Shown here: in pieces, positions 36,401 through 46,730 of the stretch
Numbering within the stretch: the stretch's first letter is position 1
Layout of the letters: the number at the start of each line of letters is the position of its first letter
Assembly (NCBI GenBank): GCA_020747015.1
Contig: JAGTJM010000018.1
Coordinates: forward strand, 434,001 to 498,000
Direction: 5' to 3'
DNA from: Pyrenochaeta sp. MPI-SDFR-AT-0127
Taxonomy: Eukaryota; Ascomycota; Dothideomycetes; Pleosporales; Cucurbitariaceae
DNA: 64,000 bases
Made by a program: the position numbers and the translations under genes
Notes under the pieces: generated by a model
What the model saw: the letters and a program-made list of their open reading frames with translations, nothing else
What the model was told of the DNA's origin: nothing
The model's database searches: none

Positions 36401-36490
36401 GTCAACTCTATCATGGGTGAATCTTTCCAGAGGCATGGAAGTGTCATTGTTCGGCTTAGGTTGTGAGAAACGCCTTTTGTTGCCGGCCAT
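33435..36490 (-). CDS. Hybrid sensor histidine kinase with PAS domains and receiver
   Basis: Three exons on the minus strand, 36490..36219, 36160..33625 and 33563..33435, give about 978 aa. A start at 36535 would add 15 residues. It is a two-component phosphorelay sensor. The N-terminus (FFRNVDWSRTELGPLSHW, then YWGPNQVAIYNEHFAPL across intron 1) is a PAS-like sensor. A GAF-like and a second PAS-like region follow to about residue 490. The HisKA motif FIDMVSHEMRNPLSAI carries the phospho-accepting His at about 528. ATPase boxes are MNMLTNAIKFVKNE (N), SLSDTGIGI (G1) and GGSGLGLYISKEL (G2). The receiver (from VLLVEDNLINQKVL) has the acceptor Asp in DIVLMDVQMPVMDG at about 881. A 61-bp intron is needed to restore the receiver's C-terminal Lys-Pro block (VIRKPFK). 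It has no membrane helices, so it is probably cytosolic. Confidence 0.92.
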
Positions 36491-37379
36491 GGCCGGTTGC
36501 GGCGCGCGTGCACGTGTCTGCTGCCAGCCCCTCATGTGGGGGTTGTTAGCTTGAACACCTCCAATTCTTTTGCAAGGGTCAAACTCATTGCATCAACAAT
36601 ATGGCCCAGATCACACCTCCAAACGAAAAAATATGTCGTTGCCGCCAGAAACAGGAAGAATTGAAGTTCCGAACTTAGTCGAGAGTTATCGTAACCCTTC
36701 TAACTCCGCTCTATTGTTAGGCCCAATGTAACTGGCAACAGTATATGAACTGGCTCAAAAACAGGCCAGGAACTCAGACCTGGGTGGGTGATTGAGCTGA
36801 AGAGAATAGTGTAGCTTGGGAGAGGTAGTGCCATGCTGACAGCAGCAGCCAATGTGATGTTAAATTGATACCAATAGTGTTCAACTTGCCATGCTTTCCT
36901 ATTGGATCTTAAACAGATGGCGACCTTGACCAAGGAATGCCCAACTATTTCACAAAGATTGACTTTTGCAAATGTGCAACCCGCTGTCACTAATCGTAGT
37001 TTGAGCGAAATATTATCTCAGAGCCCACAGGTAACATATAAAAGGGCTGGTTGGTCAAGTTATGTCACATCAGTGGAGAGATAGACAACTAAATATGAGT
37101 AGGACAGGAGAAATCACACTCACAAAAACATCAGACAAGAATTCTCAATTTCAGAATGAGAGAGCCACAGCCTAAGAGGACAAATCGAGCTGGCTGATCA
37201 ATTGATGGATCGTGCGCTCACGTGTCTACTCCTGGCTGTGATCTTACATATGTGAGCCGATTACGCAGCCACTTGAGCCACTGTTTTAACAGCGAAGACT
37301 CTCCATCATACTTACCACAAAATGGTCTAGATACCAAAGCTCAAACAAAGGCATGGTTGCAGCATGCTGCAAGACAGAA
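36491..37379. other. Gene-free stretch between histidine kinase and ankyrin gene
   Basis: About 0.9 kb containing the promoter of the histidine kinase and the 3' UTR of the ankyrin gene. No supported ORF, repeat or RNA gene was recognised. Confidence 0.4.
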
Positions 37380-39941
37380 TCATGCGATGGCAGAAAATGT
37401 GTCATGAGCGTCTTCAAACTCATACTCCGAGTCGCTATCAGCACGTTCTTCACTGGCTTTCTTTACTTTAATGCTTCTCAAAAACCCACTTAGGGCTTCA
37501 ACAAAAGAATCGTTTCCCCTCGTTTCGTCCTTGACCCGCTTCTTTGCAGCCTCAAAAACGTCACGACCATCACGATCGACGCATTCGACATCTTCAAGCT
37601 CCAGGCAGAAAGATGTGAGGAGATGGAGACTGTCAAGATCCGCGAAATATGCTGCAACATGCGCAATAGTAGGCCATGCGTCGCTCGAGGCGGTAAAATC
37701 TGCGCCCCTGGCATGGAGATATTTCAGTGCCGCATGGTTATTGTATTCGACGGCAAAAAATACGGGTGGCCTCTCGTCATAGCCTTTCAAGTCAATATTG
37801 GCTCCGTTTTCAATAAGGTATTTTGCCGCTTCGCTATAGCCCTCAAGTATGGCTGTACAGAGCGGTGTGCCTTTGTGTTTGGTACGCCAATTTACATCTG
37901 CACCAGCTTCCACAAGTGGTTGATAGAATGCAAGATTGCTCTGATGCGCTGCCGCGTAATGCAACGGTGTTTGCCCTTCGATATCGCTTTGTTCAGTGTC
38001 TGCATGGTACGCTAGGAGAAGCTGTAAGCAATCTGGGTTCCTAGCTTCTGCAGCGTATTGCAAAGGACTATGGCCCTGAGGGGTGCATATATTAGGATCA
38101 GCGCCCCAATGGAGTAGCTGTTGAACGACATCCTTCATGCCACGCTGAGCAGCCCAGGAAAGAGCTGATCTGCCGTTTGCGTCGACTAAATTAATACGTG
38201 ACGGATGTTCAGCAAGATATGCTTCGATTGGTGTAGCATTCATGCCTAGAACAATGTGATGAAGGGTGGTCAAGCCCATCTCCTCCAAGCAGTCTCGATC
38301 ACTGAAGAGCTCTTCCATCTCTTGTTGTGTACTATTTTCATACGCTCCTCCTAGAATTTTAGTCCACACCCATTCAAGAGGTGACCTGTGCAGCATCAGG
38401 CACGTCGTCATTACAAGACTAGTGATGGCTTACTGCTGATTTGTCCCGTCTTCGAGCATGGGATCAGCACCTGCCGCAAGCAGGGATCTGCAGATTGATG
38501 TTCGGCCAGCGCTAATAGCATACTAAAAGTTCAAGTTTTGTTCACTGATTTGTGTTTTGGCGACTTTGTTACTTACGTGAAGGGGGGTCCATCCACTGTT
38601 GCACAGTTTCAGTTCAGTATGGCGAAACTGCGACAATCTACGTACCCTCTGAAAGTAGCACTCGGATGGGCTGCACGGAGCTCTAGCAATCTTCGTACGC
38701 CTCCGATATCGTTCGCTTCTACCGCCCTGTATATCGAGAAATCGGTACTCAGGGGTCTGGTTTTGATACAGAGAGCAGGATCACCTTGCGAAGTTGTGAT
38801 GCATACAAGCGATAACATCCTGTTCAAGAACATTCGTGGAAGATAATAAGTGAAAGTAGCTGAGAATGGGGAGCGATGTTTGCAACGGTGGTCGGTGCAC
38901 GCTTTTGATAGTAATGGGAGGCTTGAGAAGCCAACGAATACCTCCCCTAAGACTTTCTGAGCAAACGATGGAGACCGATATCGATGTCTTTTATGGCAGC
39001 TGCATTCGCAATCGGGTACGCAACCTTTCTTTTGGAAGCGAGAAAACTCAAGTTTCAGGCTTGAAACAGACTGGGCGGAGACTGTGGTGGTTGTGGTTGA
39101 GGTCGTTGCCGAGAGCGCTTCAATAGCTGTCTGCTGTATGTTTGTTCTGTTTGGGTTGAAATTATCTGTTGCTGACACAGTCGTGGTTGTAGTAGTGATG
39201 GTCCGCTTTATCCGCTCCTCTGACATTACGACAGCGGCATTCAACCCCTCAACAAGGGCCAGTAGGTGCTCTTGAGCAGCTTTCAAATTTTTCAGCTCTA
39301 CCAATTGGTTTGTCAGAGTGCATAATTTGGCATCGACTTCAGCATCTTGGCTGATTCTCTTCTGCTCGTTACTGTGATTCTCGAGGAGTACTTTTTTCAA
39401 CAAAACAACTGATCGAGTTGTTAGGGCACTGCTGGTCAGCAAATTTCGCATAATCTTGAGTCAGCGTGAGTACCGACTTTGTGTTTGCAGAAAAGTGAAC
39501 TGAAAGACTGATCTTCAGCTCTCGCAGCTCAGATCTCATCGATTGAATTTTTGGGCGATGCAATAGCCAAGCGCCGGAGTGCACCGTAATGGACGTAAGA
39601 GATCTAGACTTTGTCACTTCACGCAGCGTGATATCAAGTCGGTTAAGTAGGCGGTTAATTCTTTCAATAATACGTTCGGTTTTGGAAATATATTCTGGAT
39701 TTCCGTAGACGCTGGAGCTGTCCGGTAGGGCTAGTCGCATATGCAGCGCCTGATACTGATTTGCGTTCTCCTGGATATTCGATAGAATGAGTCTTGTATC
39801 GGTGACCTCGTTATGAAGATGTAGAATCTCCTCAGGAGCATTACGGATATGGCTAATGAGGTTGAGGATGGCATCTGCTCCATGGATAGCAGCTCCGACT
39901 AATGTGATGCCAGACGCGACAGCGCCGACGATCTCTGCCAT
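37380..39941 (-). CDS. Ankyrin-repeat protein with STAND-type N-terminal domain
   Basis: Best model on the minus strand: 39941..39392, 39345..38646, 38595..38577, 38522..38434 and 38385..37380, about 787 aa with consistent phases. The first intron is uncertain; the last three are well supported. The N-terminus (MAEIVGAVASGITLVGAAIH) matches the 'fungal N-terminal domain of STAND proteins' pattern, an all-helical domain often at the front of NLR-like receptors. A coiled coil (residues about 185-255) and a Thr-rich stretch with a Cys/His cluster (CVPDCECSCHKRH) follow. Ankyrin repeats run from about residue 395 to 700, including WTPLHYAISAGRTSICRSLL, GRSALSWAAQRGMKDVVQQL and GQTPLHYAAAHQSNLA. 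No NACHT or NB-ARC ATPase motif is visible, so this is a STAND-like protein lacking the switch. The exon 38577..38595 is only 19 bp. The location next to HET and gasdermin genes suggests a recognition role. Confidence 0.82.
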
Positions 39942-42421
39942 GATGGATTAATCCACGTATAGCAAATCACTGCGATCTCAAACATAATGGTGCAATCATA
40001 GATGTAAATTCGTACAACTTCGTGCGCAAACTTATATGAGAGAAGTTGCGATCGAGGACCGGTCAACCCCCCCAGCCAAGGCGCATTTCTATAATTTCTT
40101 TTTAATGGCGAAAGGCAACTTCAAGCTAAAAAGAGTATCGATCACATATGCAAGAACCCCGCTGTGGCTTTACTCGTCATCATTCGCACTAGAAATACGA
40201 CACCAGTGATTTTAACCTATCCCCAATCGCATCTAGCAAATCATCTGGATCAGTGCTTCCCCTCGAACCACATTTGAGACAACTGGCTGTACTTACGGTA
40301 CTTCTTGATCTCAAGAACCTTGGTCTCTTGAGCTCTATGCTTGTTGCAATGAGCGCAGTCCCGTTTCTATTTCATCAAACAGTGGCTGTATGCACCTTCC
40401 TTTCGAAGCATGCTAAAGATACAGACGGTTTTTACTGATGCAGGCCTCTAATAGTTCTGCAAGGGTGGCGCGTTTTGCATTAGAAATATCATTATGAGCA
40501 GTAGTTTCGACAATTCTGGGTACATTTGCTGCGAGAAATAATGGGCATAAGTACGCAAAGTGGGACACTATTACCCCGCTTCCGATTTGATAACGACACG
40601 TGACACAATTGGTACAAATGAGACTTATCAGACTTGAATCTATTCCTGTCTGAGATTCGCCACGCTCATGTAAACTCTATTTTGTTTACCGCATACACGG
40701 AACCAGTCCTGGCAGTTAGATCGCTGAACAACTTATGTCAGTGTTCGTATGCCCCGCTTCCATTGCAAAGTCTGTATATGAGATGTTTGTGCAGACCCGT
40801 CAATCACTGAGGCATGTAATAGCCTGCCGTGCGCGTGGATCTGGTCTTTTAACTTATATTCTTGATTCTTTCCAGGCGACTGCTATCACCACATGATGAT
40901 AAAATTACTTTTATCTCGATCAGCGTACAGTAATACTGAACACCCATTGCAAGATCCAAACTGATCAAAATATCAAGCCAAACAATGAATTGTTGCTTTG
41001 ATATGAGCTTGCTTTAATACTATTGTACGCTTGGTTTGTTCTTGAATGACTTCAGTAAAACGTCAAGCACCAATCAAATCTTAACGAAAGCTTAGTGTTG
41101 ACAAGTCTGAAGGCCCGATCAGTTGAGCTGAGATTACGTCAGTGCAGCACCACCATGTGAAACACGTACACCATTGCCATACACACTCTCTTGATAGTAT
41201 CATTTCATCTTTTTCAAGTGTGCATAACAATTCCAAGTACTTATACACCTCTCTTTCTTGATCCATCACCAATCACTGTCTGGTACGACTTTGAGAAGCG
41301 GTTGCAGCTGTCGCCTCACGTCGGATATGTGTGATTGCATCCCACTCCCAATCGTTTGCTTCCAGTGCGGAACGTACGGGCCTCCGACTCTCCACTATAA
41401 GGAAGCTACTGACAAGCATTAGGGACCAGAATCCTTGCCACTGTAAAGTGGTTGGGCCAACGCTTGGTTTTGTGGTTACTGTAGGCCTGGCAGTGAGTCT
41501 AGCGCCCTTAGGCATCTATGTACGGTGATTGATACCAATTCCCCAGCTTTTCTGTTGGCCAGCTTCCATTCTTTGCTGTTGCTGTGCGACAGATGCTGGA
41601 AAGAAGTAAGTACACTCGGTGTTAAAGTGAAGGTAGTCACTGATGTAATCAGAGTCCTTGCTCTGCCCGTTGACACTGGTAATGCGATAAGCAACGCAAT
41701 ACCAATATAATGGTATATCAGGAGATAAATTGAAATGGTACCTGACCACAGCTGCTTCGTGCATGGTAGGATGCTTTTGTTATTTCAAATGATAGGACAG
41801 AAGCAAAATGTCAACGAGATATGTGAGCGAAATTGCACTCTCAACATCCTACCATACTTCTAATGGAATATATGAAATCATGGCCTTCCACATAAAGCCA
41901 ACCATTTTCAGAATTCATGATGTGCTAGGTGGCTGATCCTGTCAATATGGACCACTACGGCTACTCGCATGCTAATTACGTCACCATAGCCTACCCGTTC
42001 AGGGTGTTGTGCTTTCACTTCACACCTATGGCTCATGCTTTTGTCAGTGCGCAAAACAACAGACGTTCATGGTCCGCCTATATAGCCGCCCGCTGGTGCT
42101 GTTATATGCAAAGTTGCAAACAGGACTGTCACAATTGTTCTGCGGAAACGAATCTTCAGCTATTGTGAAGTAATCTGGCCCCTCCAAAATTTAGTATGTT
42201 CACACGAATTTGATATATTGTAAATGTTAGTTTGAGCACCGAGAATAGGACGGGTCGGGTGGTGGACAAAGTCTGTGCACCCTCGCCTTCACTGTCGGTG
42301 AGAGGAGAAGGCTTTGATCAAGCGACACCGTCCGGAATTTTCCACATCAACCATTTTTGCTCTCCTTCATCTTTGTTTTCCTTTCGTTTTCTATCTACGA
42401 CTTGACTGAAACTTTACAGCC
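39942..42421. other. Gene-poor stretch at the right edge of the accessory block
   Basis: About 2.5 kb. No complete gene can be supported. Minus-strand frames between 41273 and 41764 show hydrophobic patches and possible splice signals and might be remnants of a small spliced gene. The last ~250 bp is the promoter of the following gene, with a CT-rich run near 42360-42400. Confidence 0.4.
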
Positions 42422-45400
42422 ATGATGGATCTCACCTCTGATACAGCCTCGTTCGACGACCCTGAACTACCGTCCTCTGTTTATGGGCTTGATTTCTTTG
42501 ATGATCTTTTTGGTGGCGAGATCTCGCAACCAAGATCCATGCCTATTTGGAGGCTTGACGAGGTATATCATGGCTACGATGCGCTCCAAGGTTATTCTAC
42601 TGATGGATCTGTGTGCGGCCTGCACGTACCCGATCATGACTCATATCCCACAGAATCATGCACCTGGGACGAAGGATGGGTGATCGAAGATTTCAACTGG
42701 TCAGACAAGACACAACCAGCGCAATTTGATCATGAACAGGGACGGGAGTTTCAAGAGCGCGGAGATGGACCTGCAAGTCGTTTCAAGCAGGCGCAAGCGC
42801 GGACCTTAAGAGAAGCCGTCCAAATCACTAGTAATCACATCATAGATCTCCAGCAATCATCAATTCGAAATAATGGAGAGTCTCCAGAGAATATGCAAGG
42901 TCCAACCTTCACACAACCAAGTCCCAAGCCAGTCAATCTGTCGCATTCAGAACAACCCATACTAGCTTGGGGACCCAAGTCAACACGCGAAAACACTGTG
43001 GAATGTCTCACCTCGTCCTCGTTAAACTCAGCACATCTACAAGCCCCAAGTTTAGAAGCCAGCAACATGTGCGGAGTTCAGAGCGGCTATATGGACATCA
43101 ACGTCAGGCTGATAGATACCCCTGGAGTTGATCGCATATCTGTCATGCATGATGACATAGCCGCAAGTCCCAAGGAGCAGAGCCAAAGAAAAGAGCAACC
43201 TGTCCCAAATAAAGCCATTAGTGAAGATGGAGAAGATAAAGAAGCTGTGTATGCGACATCAATGAACTGTGGTCTACCTCAAACTGCATTGCCCGAGCTG
43301 GGCCTCACGTCGCCAATAGTTGTTCCGTCTATACTTGCACCACAACAATTGGAGGCGCAACATATATCTGATGACAACTGGGATTCAAGGCTGTGTCCTG
43401 CGCCTGAAGAGTCACATAACACCAAACACCTTGTAGATGTTGCATGTTTGTCGCCTTTACAGACATCAGCGGTGCAGCTAACATATTCCTCACTGACAGA
43501 GCAAGTGCCCGTACATATTGAGCCAGCCTGCGGAGTCTTGGAAACACCTGAGAAAGAGCAGCCCAGAAGTGGTCCAAAGTTGACTCACCTATCTCCTGAA
43601 TTTAGAGATAACGTTCTGAGCACTGGGACTGATCTCCAGGTCGAAAGCAAAACACTAGCGAGAACTTCAGCCGAAGCTGTCCAATTGATTTTGGCCCCAC
43701 AGAATTTGCCATCAAAATTAGGCCTTCCGAAGAACACAGAGATCATGGCAGAAGTGGAAGTGGGCAATGGAGACACTATAGGACATTCCACGGTTCTTGC
43801 ACAATCAATTGATAGTGCGGATGATGCCATCGAGACAGACCAGATAGTACCTACACCACCATCGACATATAAGACAGATTCTGATAACCTTCGCAAGAGA
43901 AGCAGGCCGACCATAGAAGACGAAAATGCTTCGGACACTGAGGTGGAGGTACAAATCAAGAAAAGGCACAAGAAGGAATTGTCATCTATCTCGCGCACTG
44001 ATATTAACACGGAGACGATGTCTGTAGGATCTCAGGTTCATGATTTGGAAGTCTTGAACACGACAACGAAGAACAGAACCACAAGTTCGGTCAACGAGAT
44101 GTCAATTGACAATGGACCTGAGACTGACGCAGATATGCGCCAGATGCAAGTCAGGGATGCCTCAGAGTTTGGTCACGTAACGTCGACGAAAGGCCGCACG
44201 CCTCCAGAGGAACTGTCTTCACCCATTGCGCAATATATGGCAGACTTGATAACCTTGGGCCCAACATCGGAACTTCAAATGCCTGATACTAGTAATAAGG
44301 ATGGGAGTGAGAAGAAAAGACACTACAACGGCGTTGAAGTTCCTGACTTACCTAAGACAAAAGCTCCATTCAATGTTCCCTCCTCACAAGATACAACCCG
44401 AGCGAGAGATTCAGTTCTCAAGCATGAGCTCTGTGATATGTATGGCAGCGCGCCCGAAGATGTATCTGCTTCTAAACTCAAGGTGCAGGAAGACACGTCG
44501 CCTGGTCCACAATTTGCACCCGAGTCAGCCCAAAAGGAGGCAAGTCCAAGCGTAAAGCTCCTTCAAGGTGCAAAGACAGCTGTTAAAACCGAGGACTCAG
44601 ATCTATTGGATGAGAAACATATAGCAAATATAGGAACCCAAGCAGATACCTCGATCAAGATACTAGCTGAGCCAAAAAACCGAGCCAGCGCAGTCGAAAT
44701 CAATGAGATATCAGAGCCTCCTCGAAAGAAAGCGAAGATTGCGCCGGCGAAGAGGGCATCCTCCGCTGCGTGGAACGATGATGAAGTCAAGCCATCGATT
44801 GAGCCAAAGCATCCGCTTGACTTTGGATACGGCAAGCGCCACACACGGGGAGACACAAGGCAAGACGAAGCGACAGCGCAGAAGTCAGGTACCGCAATAT
44901 CGATCAGCCAAAACGAAAAAGGCACCGAAGATGCAGTGGAGTCATTCACTGGGCCCGAGGATGTAGACTGGTCCCAGACAAGCACTCCAACAACCACGGG
45001 AACAAAGAGTAAGCCAAGAGGAGCATCAAAACCTCTACTGTTGTCTTTACAGACTACAAATGTCTCACCGTCAAGTCCAGAAACAAAAATTCTATCCATT
45101 TCATCCGCATCTGATACGCAGACCGCTAACAAGTACGGCTTCAAACCTCCTCGTGGCAAGCGCACCGCTCATACCACTACCGCTTCTCACCCAAAGTCTA
45201 CGCCCAAGACGAAGTCGGCAGCCAAAACCAAGCCTCCCAAGCTCGCAAGCGATGCGCCGACTCTCAGCACTGAAGGCGCTCCTAGCGAGGCTTCTGCAGC
45301 TATTGGCAAGGAGCGAGAGGTGCGCAAGACGCGTCGCGCGTCCGCTCTTGAGGAGGAACTAAGGCGGAAGAAAGAGAAGGAGGGGAATGTGAAGTGGAGG

Positions 45401-45433
45401 CTGAGGGGTAGTGATGTAGATGAGGAAACTTGA
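42422..45433 (+). CDS. Large disordered, probably nuclear protein of unknown function
   Basis: A single-exon frame of 1003 aa; I do not recognise the family. The sequence is hydrophilic and mostly disordered, with an acidic/aromatic N-terminus (ELPSSVYGLDFFDDLFGG, EGWVIEDFNWSD). Basic clusters resemble nuclear localisation signals: VQIKKRHKKEL at about residue 525 and PPRKKAKIAPAKR at about 770. The C-terminal ~110 residues are Lys/Thr/Ala-rich (NKYGFKPPRGKR; TPKTKSAAKTKPPK) and end in a charged helix (EELRRKKEKEGNVKWRLRGS). This looks like a chromatin- or DNA-associated protein, by inference from composition only. The ATG at 42422 is followed by a second possible start, MDL, at 42425. The long uninterrupted frame and even composition support coding. 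Confidence 0.75.
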   Translation: MMDLTSDTASFDDPELPSSVYGLDFFDDLFGGEISQPRSMPIWRLDEVYHGYDALQGYSTDGSVCGLHVPDHDSYPTESCTWDEGWVIEDFNWSDKTQPAQFDHEQGREFQERGDGPASRFKQAQARTLREAVQITSNHIIDLQQSSIRNNGESPENMQGPTFTQPSPKPVNLSHSEQPILAWGPKSTRENTVECLTSSSLNSAHLQAPSLEASNMCGVQSGYMDINVRLIDTPGVDRISVMHDDIAASPKEQSQRKEQPVPNKAISEDGEDKEAVYATSMNCGLPQTALPELGLTSPIVVPSILAPQQLEAQHISDDNWDSRLCPAPEESHNTKHLVDVACLSPLQTSAVQLTYSSLTEQVPVHIEPACGVLETPEKEQPRSGPKLTHLSPEFRDNVLSTGTDLQVESKTLARTSAEAVQLILAPQNLPSKLGLPKNTEIMAEVEVGNGDTIGHSTVLAQSIDSADDAIETDQIVPTPPSTYKTDSDNLRKRSRPTIEDENASDTEVEVQIKKRHKKELSSISRTDINTETMSVGSQVHDLEVLNTTTKNRTTSSVNEMSIDNGPETDADMRQMQVRDASEFGHVTSTKGRTPPEELSSPIAQYMADLITLGPTSELQMPDTSNKDGSEKKRHYNGVEVPDLPKTKAPFNVPSSQDTTRARDSVLKHELCDMYGSAPEDVSASKLKVQEDTSPGPQFAPESAQKEASPSVKLLQGAKTAVKTEDSDLLDEKHIANIGTQADTSIKILAEPKNRASAVEINEISEPPRKKAKIAPAKRASSAAWNDDEVKPSIEPKHPLDFGYGKRHTRGDTRQDEATAQKSGTAISISQNEKGTEDAVESFTGPEDVDWSQTSTPTTTGTKSKPRGASKPLLLSLQTTNVSPSSPETKILSISSASDTQTANKYGFKPPRGKRTAHTTTASHPKSTPKTKSAAKTKPPKLASDAPTLSTEGAPSEASAAIGKEREVRKTRRASALEEELRRKKEKEGNVKWRLRGSDVDEET

Positions 45434-45674
45434 GTGAGCGCTGAGAGAGTGGGTACAGTTTAGCAGTGACGTTTCAGGGGAGGAGGTTTGGGAAAGGCTA
45501 TGAAGAGATGTGTGAGGGTTTGGATGAGTTTGGAGCGTGGACTTTGTGAGAACTGACGGGCAAATATCATCTAGAGCGGTGGGCTTTTTGCACTACTGCT
45601 CAAAGAGAGAGGATCATGATAATGAAATGAATAAAAGGATGATTATATGTATTAATGCTGATTGTTTCTTTTAC

Positions 45675-46730
45675 TTATATCTTACTTGTGACAGGGCTGT
45701 CGTCCTTTGCTAGAATGTCGCAAAGCCACTCGGTCGCTTTATCTGCCATGGCTTTGGGAAACGCATGGCCGACGCCATCGAAGAGCACGTCTTCAAATCC
45801 AATATCTAGGCCAGAGTCCTCAGCTAAAGTCTTCTTGAAGATGTTCAAAAAAGGCTCTCCTGCCGCATACGGGACCAGCTTATCCGCCTTGCCACTCAAG
45901 TTCAAAATCTGCTTTCCCTGGAGCCTCTCCCTTAGGAGAATCTTGAACCTATCGAGTTTGGCTTTGTCTGGCTGGGGGTCAGAGCCGGTTGGGTTGAACT
46001 GGGCGGGAAGAAGCAGGCCAGCGGGATCAAATTGCGCAATCGCATCCTGTAGGGCTTGTGGGAAGTCAGGGGACCCGAGGAATGCTGCACCAGGTGGTTT
46101 GGTATCTGTGTATGTTTTACGTTTTGAAAGGCGTGCGCGATCAGTCATTAGGCGGGTGTAGTCTGGGCAACCGATGCCCACGACGCCAGCGGTTATTTGG
46201 GGTTCTGACAGGAGGCAATGCCATGTCGCATGACCGCCGAGAGAGATTCCAAGGGCGACATGTTGTGTTATCTTTGGCCCGTTGGCAGATGTGAAGATGT
46301 AGGATTCAAGATGATCGATCAAATGCGAAGTGTCGGTTGCGGTGCCGTGGTAGCAGCTGAACATGTCCTGCGCGTGCCGTGGGTTTCCTTGCCTCCATGC
46401 TTCGTTGTGTAGCTTGTCGACCTCCCTACTCCCGTGATTCCGCTGGTCGAATGCTACTGCAATCAAGCCCTTTGGATTCTTGCCTGCTCGTCCTTTGCTG
46501 AGTCGACTGTTCCATGTTGAGACAACTTGTCCTGCCAATGGCGCCATTGTTTCTTTGGTTTGGAGGCGTGGATGGAGGAGCCAAAGACATGCGATCGAGG
46601 ACGCAGAGGGAGGGATCTCGGAGAGTCCATGAACGGTGACGAGGATGCCGGCGATGGTGAAGGTTTGCGCAGAGACGGTTGGGTCGGTGGAGGTGTGGGT
46701 ACCGTGGAGGGGATTCGTTGTTGCTGCCAT
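45675..46730 (-). CDS. Alpha/beta-hydrolase fold protein
   Basis: A single-exon frame of 351 aa. The order of motifs fits an alpha/beta hydrolase: an HG-containing loop after the first strands (LLHPRLQTKETMAP), AVAFDQRNHGSREVDKL, the nucleophile elbow ALGISLGGHATWH with Ser in G-I-S-L-G, and FDGVGHAFP carrying the likely catalytic His near the C-terminus. The acid residue probably lies in LSGKADKLVPY. No signal peptide is seen. It resembles fungal proteins annotated only as alpha/beta-hydrolase; the substrate cannot be inferred. It is divergent from PLD1 with about 0.9 kb between starts. ATG 46730 is the first in frame. Confidence 0.82.
   Translation of the reverse strand: MAATTNPLHGTHTSTDPTVSAQTFTIAGILVTVHGLSEIPPSASSIACLWLLHPRLQTKETMAPLAGQVVSTWNSRLSKGRAGKNPKGLIAVAFDQRNHGSREVDKLHNEAWRQGNPRHAQDMFSCYHGTATDTSHLIDHLESYIFTSANGPKITQHVALGISLGGHATWHCLLSEPQITAGVVGIGCPDYTRLMTDRARLSKRKTYTDTKPPGAAFLGSPDFPQALQDAIAQFDPAGLLLPAQFNPTGSDPQPDKAKLDRFKILLRERLQGKQILNLSGKADKLVPYAAGEPFLNIFKKTLAEDSGLDIGFEDVLFDGVGHAFPKAMADKATEWLCDILAKDDSPVTSKI

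Noticed and set aside
41273..41764. Possible small spliced minus-strand gene with hydrophobic segments
   Set aside because: Some splice-like signals and a hydrophobic stretch exist, but no phase-consistent model with a recognisable product could be built.
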